DNA of 64,000 bases from Streptantibioticus rubrisoli (GTDB lineage: Bacteria; Actinomycetota; Actinomycetes; Streptomycetales; Streptomycetaceae). Position numbers and translations under genes: made by a program. The notes beneath the pieces were generated by a model that saw only the letters and a list, made by a program, of their open reading frames with translations, was not told the origin of the DNA and did no database searches. Below are positions 34,303-41,906 of this stretch, piece by piece. The stretch covers positions 124,001-188,000 of the forward strand of contig NZ_JANFNH010000003.1 of NCBI RefSeq assembly GCF_024436055.1, given 5' to 3'. How positions within the stretch are numbered: position 1 is the first letter of the stretch; every line of letters begins with the position of its first letter.

Positions 34303-35667
34303 TTACGGGTGTGCGGTCATGACGGGTCGGCGTTGGGCTGTCGCGGTTGCTGCGGTTGCTGCGGTTGCTGCGGTTGCTGCGGCTGTCGCGGCTGTTGATC
34401 GGCGCGGGAACTCGGCGTCCACGGCGGTGGGTTGGGGTGGGCCGTCGGGGGCGTTGAGCACGGGTGGGAAGGGTGCCCCGGCCTCGATGAGGGCGGCGTA
34501 ACCGCCCAGTACCCGGGGGGAGTTGACGGCCACGGCGGCCACCAGCCGCCCGTCGCGCCCGTATGCGGCGACGAAGCGGCGCTGGGCCAGGGTGCCCTGG
34601 GTGATGACCACCTGGTCGGCGATGGCGGGCAGGCCCACGGACTTGCAGTTGACCCCGAACTGGTTGGACCAGAAGGCCGGTAGCGGCTGGTGGACCCGGT
34701 GGCCGCCGTGGGCCATGTTGTGCGCCGCGGTGCGGGCCTGGCGGACGGCGTTGTCCCAGTGGTCGAGCCGCAGCAACTGCCCGGGGTAGCGGGGGTGCGG
34801 CCAGCGGGCGATGTCGCCCGCGGCGAAGACCTCCGGTACGACGGCGCCGTCGGGAGTCAGCACCCGGCAGGTGGCGTCGCAGGTCACGCCGTGGTCGTCG
34901 ACGGCCAGGCCGGATCCGGCCAGCCAGCCGGTGTTGGCGACCGCGCCGGTCGCCACGACGGCCACCTCGGCCTCCACCGTGCTGCCGTCGGACAGCACCG
35001 CGCGCCGCAACCGGCCGTGCGAGTCGCCCTCCAGGGTGCGGACCGTGGTGTTCAGCCGCAGGTCGACTCCGGCGTCGCGGTACCAGTCGGCGGCGGCCCG
35101 GCCGACCACCCCGCCCAGCGCGCTCGCCAGCGGGGCCGCGCCGCGCTGGGTCACCGTCACCGCGAGGCCGAGGTCCCGGCAGGACGAGGCGACCTCGCCG
35201 CCGGTGAAGCCCGCGCCGATCACCAGCACCCGGTGCGGACCGGCGAGCAGCGCCGCGCGCAGCCGCTCGGCGTCCTCCCGGCCGCGCAGTACGTGGACGC
35301 CCCGCAGGCCGCCTCCGGCCTGCTCGGGCCATGGGCGGGCGCGGGTTCCGGTGGCGATCAGCAGCCGGTCGTACCGGATCCGGCGCCCGTCGGCCAGCAC
35401 CACCTGGCGGCCGGGCACGTCAAGGCCGGTCGCGGCGGTGCCCAGCAGCCAGTGGGCGTCGATGTCGCGCAGCCGGGGCAGCGTGGTGTGGTCGGCGGGC
35501 AGCCAGCCGGACAGCACCGCCTTCGACAGCGGGGGACGGTCGTACGGCTCATGCGGCTCGTCGCCGATCAGGGTCAGCTCGCCGGTGAACCCCTCGTCCC
35601 GCAGCGCCTCCGCGGCGCGCAGCCCGGCCAGCGAGGCACCGACCACCACGGTGCGGTCGGCCCTCAT
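34303..35667 (-). CDS. FAD-dependent NAD(P)H-ferredoxin reductase
   Basis: A 454-residue flavoprotein of the putidaredoxin-reductase type. The N-terminal FAD motif is TVVVGASLAGLRAAEAL, the NAD(P) motif is VLVIGAGFTGGEVAS near residue 150, and EVFAAGDIARWPHP contacts FAD. It transfers electrons from NAD(P)H to the ferredoxin encoded just upstream. ATGA overlap with the ferredoxin gene shows coupling. The C-terminal 45 residues are an Ala/Thr-rich tail encoded partly by a 9-base repeat, unlike the rest of the protein and probably disordered. Confidence 0.9.
   Translation of the reverse strand: MRADRTVVVGASLAGLRAAEALRDEGFTGELTLIGDEPHEPYDRPPLSKAVLSGWLPADHTTLPRLRDIDAHWLLGTAATGLDVPGRQVVLADGRRIRYDRLLIATGTRARPWPEQAGGGLRGVHVLRGREDAERLRAALLAGPHRVLVIGAGFTGGEVASSCRDLGLAVTVTQRGAAPLASALGGVVGRAAADWYRDAGVDLRLNTTVRTLEGDSHGRLRRAVLSDGSTVEAEVAVVATGAVANTGWLAGSGLAVDDHGVTCDATCRVLTPDGAVVPEVFAAGDIARWPHPRYPGQLLRLDHWDNAVRQARTAAHNMAHGGHRVHQPLPAFWSNQFGVNCKSVGLPAIADQVVITQGTLAQRRFVAAYGRDGRLVAAVAVNSPRVLGGYAALIEAGAPFPPVLNAPDGPPQPTAVDAEFPRRSTAATAAATAATAATAATATAQRRPVMTAHP
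34345..34380. repeat. four copies of a 9-base repeat in the reductase tail
   Basis: GGTTGCTGC is repeated four times exactly (34345-34380), followed by two degenerate copies. The unit is a multiple of three, so copy changes alter only the length of the Ala/Thr tail of the ferredoxin reductase. Confidence 0.9.
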
Positions 35668-35918
35668 CGGTCACTCCCCGCGCTCAGCGGCGACGGCTCG
35701 TTGGCCGCGCCCAGCGCTATGGCCTGTACCGGGCACGCGGCGGCGGCCCGCTCGACCTCGCGACGTGCGGCCTCGCCGGGCGCGTAGTCGTACTCCAGCG
35801 ACTCCTCGCCGTGGAACCGGAAGACCGTCGGTGCGGCGTAGACGCACTGGCCGTAGTTCTGGCAACGGTTCAGGTCCACCACAAGCCGGAGCGTGTCCGG
35901 TGGGGACTGCTTGGTCAT
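35664..35918 (-). CDS. ferredoxin (probable 3Fe-4S, P450 partner)
   Basis: An 84-residue ferredoxin with Cys residues in NRCQNYGQCVYAAP and a last one in AACPVQAI. The C-x5-C spacing with a missing fourth Cys is typical of the 3Fe-4S ferredoxins that feed actinobacterial P450s. ATG start with AAAGGGAGAG upstream. First gene of the operon, with an ATGA overlap to the reductase. It carries electrons from the reductase to the P450 two genes downstream. Confidence 0.9.
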   Translation of the reverse strand: MTKQSPPDTLRLVVDLNRCQNYGQCVYAAPTVFRFHGEESLEYDYAPGEAARREVERAAAACPVQAIALGAANEPSPLSAGSDR

Positions 35919-36008
35919 CTCTCTCCCTTTCCGCGGGGCGGCGTCCGCCCGCTGACCAGGGCCTGCGGCCCGGTCGTGCCCGGGCTCGGCATCGCGGGCG
36001 CAACTCAA

Positions 36009-36022
36009 ATAGTGGTCGCTAT
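36009..36022. promoter_or_regulatory. TetR-type operator copy 1
   Basis: ATAGTGGTCGCTAT, a 14-base near-palindrome (outer arms ATAG/CTAT). It differs at only two positions from the copy at 36053-36066. The two share the consensus ATAGYGGTCRCTAT, and their centres are 44 bases apart, about four helical turns. It lies on the side nearer the ferredoxin-P450 operon. Confidence 0.7.
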
Positions 36023-36047
36023 TCGGACTGTACACGCTATCGAGGCT

Positions 36048-36076
36048 TTGACATAGCGGTCACTATCTGAATAGCC
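36048..36076 (+). promoter_or_regulatory. candidate promoter of the TetR gene
   Basis: A perfect -35 TTGACA at 36048-36053 with a weak -10 (ATAGCC at 36071-36076) after 17 bases. Initiation would fall near 36083, two bases before the start codon, which would give a leaderless transcript. The second operator overlaps the -35 end and spacer. Confidence 0.45.
36053..36066. promoter_or_regulatory. TetR-type operator copy 2
   Basis: ATAGCGGTCACTAT, the second copy of the near-palindrome. It sits in the spacer of the candidate TetR promoter, a position fit for autorepression. Confidence 0.7.
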
Positions 36077-36084
36077 TCCATGAC

Positions 36085-36732
36085 ATGGATGCACAGCCTG
36101 AGGAACCGGTGCGGCGGCGGCTGACCAGGGCCGAGACCAAGGCACGGACTCGCGCACTACTGCTGGACGCGGCGGCGCGCACCTTCGCCCGCAAGGGCTT
36201 CACCGGTGCCTCGGTGGAGGAGATCGCCGAGGCCGCGGGCTTCTCCACGGGCGCGCTGTACTCGAACTTCAGCAGCAAGGAAGCGCTGTTCCTGGAGCTG
36301 CTCTCGGACCGCAGGCGGGACCGTCTGGCGGCGGCCGCCCAGGCCCTGGACGCCCATGGAGCGGGCACCGGGGAGGCGGTCGCGGAACTGGGGCGGCTGC
36401 TGGTCGACGTCGCCGACAAGGACATCGAATTCGCCGCGCTCCAGGCCGAGTTCTGGCTCTACGCGATCCGCAACCCGCGGGTGATGGACGCCTTGGCGGC
36501 CTCGGTGCGCGAGTCGCACCAGGCGCTGGAGGGCCTGGTCGGCGCGGCCATGGCCCGGCGCGGCGCGCCCGACGGGGTCTGCGTCGAGGAGGTGTCCACG
36601 GTGGTGGCTGCGCTGTTCATCGGGCTGGTCCGCCAGCGGCGCATCGACCCCGACTGTGTGTCGGAGGAACTCTTCGGCCAGGCCCTCAACTGGCTGTTCA
36701 CGGGCATCAACGCGGCCTCGGACGAAGGCTGA
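36085..36732 (+). CDS. TetR family transcriptional regulator
   Basis: A 215-residue regulator. The DNA-binding domain at about residues 22-68 contains AARTFARKGFTGASVEEIAE and GFSTGALYSNFSSKEALFLE, the usual TetR helix-turn-helix. The C-terminal ligand domain is of ordinary length. It is divergent from the ferredoxin/reductase/P450 operon, and two matching operators lie between, so it most likely represses both that operon and itself until an inducer binds. The start may be leaderless. Confidence 0.92.
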   Translation: MDAQPEEPVRRRLTRAETKARTRALLLDAAARTFARKGFTGASVEEIAEAAGFSTGALYSNFSSKEALFLELLSDRRRDRLAAAAQALDAHGAGTGEAVAELGRLLVDVADKDIEFAALQAEFWLYAIRNPRVMDALAASVRESHQALEGLVGAAMARRGAPDGVCVEEVSTVVAALFIGLVRQRRIDPDCVSEELFGQALNWLFTGINAASDEG

Positions 36733-36737
36733 GCGCC

Positions 36738-37361
36738 GTGGCACTGGACCGAACGCGGGCCCGCTACGCCGCCATGGGCATGTGCATGGCCGTCGTCTGG
36801 CTGAGCGAGGGCAGTGAGCCAGCGTGGGAACACGCCCTGCGCACGGGCGTCATGCTGCTGATGGTCCCGCCGTTGCTGCTGCGCGCCCAGCGCCGCCTCG
36901 CCTCGAAGATCTACGAGTGCGAGCACCCCGGCCGGTTCGTGGCCCAACTGATCGCCGCCAGGCTCCTGGTGCTGGTCGCCGCCTTCGGGGTGAGCCACCT
37001 TCTGGGGGCCGTGCTGGATCCTCGGGCCAGCCACTCGCTCGTCATTCCGGGGGTGGCGGTTTCGCTCGCCGTCGCGGCGATCCCGTTGCAGGTCCGAAAC
37101 GCCTACCGGGGACGAGCGGGCGCGGCGCACCCGGCGACCCGGCCCGCCTTCTCGGCCGCACGCCTGATCGCCGCGAAACTGACCCTGGTCATCGCCGCCC
37201 TCCTCGCCCAGTTGCTGCTCAGCCCGTACGTCCCGTCTCCCGACGCCGTCGTCGCGGTGGCGATAGCCGTCGTGGTGACCGCGCTCGGCCCACGGGTCCA
37301 CGCCCACCTGCTGGTCGACCGGACCGCCAGGGACCGGCGACCGGCGCAGTCCGCCGCCTGA
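36738..37361 (+). CDS. hypothetical multi-pass membrane protein
   Basis: A 207-residue protein with about five hydrophobic segments (GVMLLMVPPLLL, ARLLVLVAAFGVSHLLGAVL, LVIPGVAVSLAVAAIPL, LVIAALLAQLLL, VVAVAIAVVVTALG). No known motif. GTG start 6 bases after the TetR gene, so it is probably cotranscribed with the regulator and may relate to uptake or efflux of the P450 substrate, but this is guesswork. Confidence 0.7.
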   Translation: MALDRTRARYAAMGMCMAVVWLSEGSEPAWEHALRTGVMLLMVPPLLLRAQRRLASKIYECEHPGRFVAQLIAARLLVLVAAFGVSHLLGAVLDPRASHSLVIPGVAVSLAVAAIPLQVRNAYRGRAGAAHPATRPAFSAARLIAAKLTLVIAALLAQLLLSPYVPSPDAVVAVAIAVVVTALGPRVHAHLLVDRTARDRRPAQSAA

Positions 37362-37655
37362 CCGCGAACCACGTGCGCCGCAACGCTCCTGCCGGGTGAG
37401 GACGTTGGCGGTGGGACGGCCAGTCGGCCGCCAGCCACTCATCGCAAGTCCCGTCGGCCGACGCCGAGTTGGACCTGAGCCGCGTGGTGGAACTGGTCGG
37501 GCACATCTGCGCGATTACCCCTTGTCGGGAAGGCGCCGATGCGCTGGAATGCGTGAGCTTGTCGGGACGGGTGTTCCAGCAGCACGCACGCGTCCGACAA
37601 CCGAACGCGTGGGCCTGGCACACCCCCTGACGTCTTTCCAGACGAAAGGATGTCG

Positions 37656-40600
37656 ATGTTCGGCTGGCGGAAACCGCAGCTGGCAGGCGTCACCTTGGCC
37701 GCCGCGTCCATGGTCCTCACCTTCGGGACCACCGCGAACGGCGCTCCGTTGACTTCTGCACCGAACGCACAGGCGCTCTCGGACAACAGAGCGCCCACAC
37801 CTGTGATCGTTATCCTCAAGGACCAGATCCCCAACGCCCCCGCCGACTCAGGGCACTTGAAGACCCGGGCCAAGGAGGCGGCCGCCGCCCAGGCCCCGCT
37901 GCTGGCGAAGGTCAAGGCGAACGGCGGCACGCACATCAAGACCTTCGTGGTCGGCAACGCCTTCTCGGCGGCCGTCAGCCCGGCGCTGCGCGCCGCCCTG
38001 GCGGCCGACCCCGCCGTCGCCTCGGTCGTCCCGGACGAGACGGTGAAGGTGACCCCGCCGAGCGCCGCCGCACCGGGACCCCAGGGCGGCGCGAAGGGGC
38101 CGACGGCCGTCACCCCCAACGCCAGGGCGAACGGCAACGGGAAGAACCCGTACGCCATCTGCCCCAGCGACCCGTCCAAGCCGCTGCTGGAGCCCGAGGC
38201 GCTGTACTCGACGCATGTCGAGGGCACCCCCGGCTCGCCCGGCGCCCACCAGATCGCCACCGGCAAGGGCGTCAAGGTCGCCTACATCGCGGACGGCCTC
38301 GACCCCGACGCCCCGGACTTCATACGCCCCGACGGCACGCACGCGGTCGTCGACCACCAGGACTTCTCGGGCGACGGCTGGGACGCGCCGAGCGGCGCCG
38401 CGGAGGCGTTCGGCGACGCCTCCGCGATGATCGCGCAGGGCCGGGAGAGCTACGACCTGTCGAAGTTCGTCAACCCCACCCACCCGCTGCCCGCCGGATG
38501 CAACATCCGTATCGAAGGTTTCGCGCCCGACGCGTCACTGGTGGCCCTCAAGGCCGGTGGCTCCACGTTCCCCAACTCGGCGATCCTGCAGTCCATCGAC
38601 TACGCCGTCTCGGTCGCCCACGTCGACGTGCTCAACGAGTCGTTCGGCAGCAACGTCACCCCGGACAGCGGTGCGCACGACACCATCTCGCTGTTCAACG
38701 ACGCGGCGGTGGCCGCCGGTGTGACGGTGACCGTCTCCAGCGGCGACGCCGGAATCAACAGCACCATCGGCACCCCGTCCACCGACCCGCACGTGATCTC
38801 CACGGGTGCCTCGACGGACAACCAGACGTATCTGCAAACCGGTTACGCCGCCGCCCAGTTCTCCAACGGCACCTGGGCCGACAACCGCATCTCCGCGCTG
38901 TCCTCCGGTGGCTTCACCCAGGCCGGACGCACCGTGGACCTGGTCGCGCCGGGTGAGGCGGACTGGGCGCTGTGCTCGCCGAAGATCAGCGAGTACACCG
39001 AGTGCACCAACTTCAACGGCACCGGCAGCGCGATCCAGCCGTTCGGCGGCACCAGCCAGTCCGCCCCGCTGACCGCGGGTGCGGCCGCCCTGGTGATCCA
39101 GGCCTACCGGGACAGCCACCACGGCCAGTCGCCGACTCCCGCGCTGGTCAAGCAGCTCCTCACCGGCACCGCCAGCGACCTCGGCCTGCCCGCCCAGGAG
39201 CAGGGCGCCGGTCTGCTGAACGTACGCGGCGCGGTGGAGGCCGCCCGCGGCTACCACAGCCCCTCGGGCGCCAAGCAGAGCGACACCCTCGCCGTCACCA
39301 CCGGCCAGCAGGACATCACCGGCACTCCGGGCTCCAGCCACACCGCCAACGTCACCGTCGTCAACACCGGCCACACCACCCAGACGGTGACCGGCGCCAC
39401 CCGTACCTTCGCGCCGCTGGCGAACTCCCGGCAGACCGTGCGGCTGAACTCCTCCACCGACCCGAAGTTCGCCTACGCCACCAACGGCGCGAGCTGGGTG
39501 CACCACGAGGTGAAGTTCACCGTGCCGCCGGGTGCCGACCGGCTCGCCGCGTCGATCGCCTGGCAGGGCAAGCCGCAGAAGTCGGGCGCCAACACCGTGA
39601 CCCCGGTGGTCCGGATGACGCTGCTGGACCCCTCGGGCAGGTTGGAGACCAACACCCGTCCGCAGGGCGGCCCGGTATCGGCCAACTTCGGCATCGTTGA
39701 CGTACCGCAGCCGGTCGCGGGCCAGTGGACGGCGATCTTCTACACCCCCGCGGGCAGTAACGGCTTCACCGGTCCGGTGCTGCTGGACACCGCAACCCAG
39801 CGCGCGGTGCCGGACGGTTCGGTCAGCCCGGAGGTGACCAGGCTCGCGCCGGGGCAGAGCACCACCTTGCGCGTCCACCTCACCACCCCGACGACCAGCG
39901 GTGACAGCGCCGAGTCGATCACCGTCGCCGGGTCGGACGGCCACACCACCAGCGTCCCGGTGATCCTGCGCAGCCTGATCCCGATCTCCGGCAAGGGCGG
40001 CGACTTCACCGGCACGATCACCGGCGGCAACGCCCGTGACTACTCGCCCGCGCAGTCCTTCAGCTACGCCTTCGACGTCCCCTCCGGCCACCGCGACATC
40101 CGCGCCGGTGTGACGCTGAGCGACCCCGACGTGCTGGTGCAGGGCTCGCTGATCAGCCCGAACGGCACGCCCGTTGACATCGAGAGCAACGCGCTGCTCA
40201 ACGCCTCCGGCGCGCTGACCGGTACCGCGCGCGGCGTGTCGGCCACCGCGGTCAACCCGGCGGCCGGTCGCTGGCGGTTCGTGCTGACCGTCGTCAACCC
40301 GGTCAGCGGCGCCGAGCTGAACGAGCCGTTCCATGGCACCGTCGGCCTTGACCAGGACCAGGCGACCGCCACCGGCCTGCCGGACAACGTCAGCGCCAAG
40401 CTGGCGGCGAACAAGTCCACCACGGTGCACGTGACGTACACCAACAACACCGCGGCCACCCAGATGATCCAGGCCGACGGTCGGCTGACCACGATGGTGG
40501 ACGTCCCGCTGGTGCCGCAGGGCACCTCGGCCACCGTCGCGCTGCCGCTGCACCCGACCTCGACGACCCCGGGCTTCCTGGTGCCCCCGGGCACCGACCG

Positions 40601-41123
40601 GTTGACCTCCGTCGCGGCCTCCTCGACGCCCGCGCAACTGGAGTTGAGCGCCACCGCCGGTTCGCCGGACTCCTTCGGTGACCTCAAGCAGGCGCAGGAC
40701 GGTTCGACCGTCTCGGTCGTCAAGGACTTCGGCAGCGCCAAGCAGCCGGTGGTTCCGGGCTTCTGGAGCAGCTACGTCCAGCAGATCGGCCCGTTCCCGG
40801 CCGCCGGTGCGCCGACCGGTACGTCGACCATCACCGCCAGCGCCCACACCCAGGCGTTCGACCCGGCGGTGACCTCCAGCACCAACGACCCGTTCGCGCT
40901 CGCGGTGAACGCCTCGGCCCCGGCCGTCAACCCGGTCGCCGTCAAGCCCGGCGCCACCGGCTCGCTGGACGTCACCATCACCCCGCGCGGCACGCAGGGC
41001 AGCACCGTGCACGGCGTGCTGTACCTGGTGACCGCTCCGGGCGGTGTGGCCACCGCCAACAACCAGATCGGCACCACCGGTTCGGTTCTGGCGGCGATCC
41101 CGTACAGCTACACCGTCGACTGA
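37656..41123 (+). CDS. large secreted S8/S53-like serine peptidase with beta-sandwich tail
   Basis: An 1155-residue exported protease. A signal peptide is followed by an inhibitor-like propeptide (VIVILKDQIPNAP to DPAVASVVPDETVKV). The catalytic domain at about residues 200-510 has VAYIADGLDPD, GFAPDASLVALKAG, NESFG (Asn327) and GGTSQSAPLTAG (Ser469). The HGTH box of subtilisins is missing; at its place stands AEAFGDASAMIA with Glu250 and Asp254, the Glu-x3-Asp spacing of sedolisins. The rest, about 600 residues, looks like several beta-sandwich domains. I prefer the ATG at 37656 since GAAAGGA lies 5 bases upstream; the ATG at 37650 is too close. A terminator follows. Confidence 0.85.
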   Translation: MFGWRKPQLAGVTLAAASMVLTFGTTANGAPLTSAPNAQALSDNRAPTPVIVILKDQIPNAPADSGHLKTRAKEAAAAQAPLLAKVKANGGTHIKTFVVGNAFSAAVSPALRAALAADPAVASVVPDETVKVTPPSAAAPGPQGGAKGPTAVTPNARANGNGKNPYAICPSDPSKPLLEPEALYSTHVEGTPGSPGAHQIATGKGVKVAYIADGLDPDAPDFIRPDGTHAVVDHQDFSGDGWDAPSGAAEAFGDASAMIAQGRESYDLSKFVNPTHPLPAGCNIRIEGFAPDASLVALKAGGSTFPNSAILQSIDYAVSVAHVDVLNESFGSNVTPDSGAHDTISLFNDAAVAAGVTVTVSSGDAGINSTIGTPSTDPHVISTGASTDNQTYLQTGYAAAQFSNGTWADNRISALSSGGFTQAGRTVDLVAPGEADWALCSPKISEYTECTNFNGTGSAIQPFGGTSQSAPLTAGAAALVIQAYRDSHHGQSPTPALVKQLLTGTASDLGLPAQEQGAGLLNVRGAVEAARGYHSPSGAKQSDTLAVTTGQQDITGTPGSSHTANVTVVNTGHTTQTVTGATRTFAPLANSRQTVRLNSSTDPKFAYATNGASWVHHEVKFTVPPGADRLAASIAWQGKPQKSGANTVTPVVRMTLLDPSGRLETNTRPQGGPVSANFGIVDVPQPVAGQWTAIFYTPAGSNGFTGPVLLDTATQRAVPDGSVSPEVTRLAPGQSTTLRVHLTTPTTSGDSAESITVAGSDGHTTSVPVILRSLIPISGKGGDFTGTITGGNARDYSPAQSFSYAFDVPSGHRDIRAGVTLSDPDVLVQGSLISPNGTPVDIESNALLNASGALTGTARGVSATAVNPAAGRWRFVLTVVNPVSGAELNEPFHGTVGLDQDQATATGLPDNVSAKLAANKSTTVHVTYTNNTAATQMIQADGRLTTMVDVPLVPQGTSATVALPLHPTSTTPGFLVPPGTDRLTSVAASSTPAQLELSATAGSPDSFGDLKQAQDGSTVSVVKDFGSAKQPVVPGFWSSYVQQIGPFPAAGAPTGTSTITASAHTQAFDPAVTSSTNDPFALAVNASAPAVNPVAVKPGATGSLDVTITPRGTQGSTVHGVLYLVTAPGGVATANNQIGTTGSVLAAIPYSYTVD

Positions 41124-41143
41124 CACCCGTCGGTCAGACCCAG

Positions 41144-41176
41144 GCCGAGGCCGCTCCATCGTGGGGCGGCCTCGGC
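41144..41176 (+). terminator. hairpin terminator after the large peptidase gene
   Basis: An 11-base perfect stem GCCGAGGCCGC (41144-41154) with GCGGCCTCGGC (41166-41176), extendable by three pairs (one T-G) around ATCGT. Confidence 0.78.
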
Positions 41177-41280
41177 TGCTGTTCAGGGTCGCACGGTCAG
41201 CGCGGTGAATCAGCCCGGCGGGGTGCCGCCGGTAGCGGTACGGGGGTGAGCCGTGTCTCACCGGGGGCGGGCGCCCTTGC

Positions 41281-41300
41281 CTATGCAACGAGTTGCATAG
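41281..41300. promoter_or_regulatory. PadR-type operator
   Basis: A perfect inverted repeat CTATGCAAC-GA-GTTGCATAG directly in front of the PadR gene (start 14 bases downstream). Position and shape fit autorepression of the PadR and acyl-CoA dehydrogenase genes. Confidence 0.8.
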
Positions 41301-41313
41301 CAGGATGCGGCGC

Positions 41314-41874
41314 ATGGCACTTGAGCACGCCATCCTCGTCTCCCTGCTGGAACAGCCCGGGTCGGGCTATGAGCTGGCCCGGCGCTTCGACCGTTCCATC
41401 GGGTACTTCTGGACCGCCACCCACCAGCAGATCTACCGCGTGCTGCGGCGCATGGAGCGGGACGGATGGGTCGAGGTCCGCGACGTGGCCCAGGACGGCC
41501 GACCGGACAAGAAGGTGTACTCCGTGGCCCCGCCCGGCCGCGGCGCGCTGTCCGACTGGCTGGCCGAGCCGGTGGAACCGGAGAGCGTCCGGCACAGCCT
41601 GGCGGTCAAGGTCCGCGGCGCCGCCTTCGGTGACCCCGCCGGGCTGATCGCCGAGACCGAACGCCACCGCGCGGTGCACGCCGAGCGGCTGGCCCGCTAT
41701 CTCGCCGGAGAGCAACGGGACTTCCCGGAATCCGCGGAACTGGACGCCGGAGCGCAGCTCCAGCACGTGGTACTGCGCGGCGGCATCGCCTACGAGCGGA
41801 TGACCCTCGACTGGCTGGACGACGTGCTCGCCACCCTGCGCCGCCTCGGCGGCGCGCACCCCGACCCGCACTGA
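41314..41874 (+). CDS. PadR family transcriptional regulator
   Basis: A 186-residue PadR protein. The winged helix covers residues 1-80 (MALEHAILVSLLEQPGSGYE, then QIYRVLRRMERDGWVEVRDV). The C-terminal helical dimerisation domain (Vir-type) follows. The ATG at 41314 is the conserved start with AGGA 8 bases upstream; further in-frame starts at 41293 and 41305 lie in or next to the operator. The acyl-CoA dehydrogenase gene begins 32 bases downstream and is its likely regulated partner. Confidence 0.92.
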   Translation: MALEHAILVSLLEQPGSGYELARRFDRSIGYFWTATHQQIYRVLRRMERDGWVEVRDVAQDGRPDKKVYSVAPPGRGALSDWLAEPVEPESVRHSLAVKVRGAAFGDPAGLIAETERHRAVHAERLARYLAGEQRDFPESAELDAGAQLQHVVLRGGIAYERMTLDWLDDVLATLRRLGGAHPDPH

Positions 41875-41906
41875 GGACGCCCTCGGCACAGAAAGGTGCC
41901 CAGCCC

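Noticed and set aside
38535-41333. Long minus-strand open frame opposite the large peptidase gene
   Set aside because: No ribosome-binding site or domain; composition is typical of antisense to a high-GC gene.
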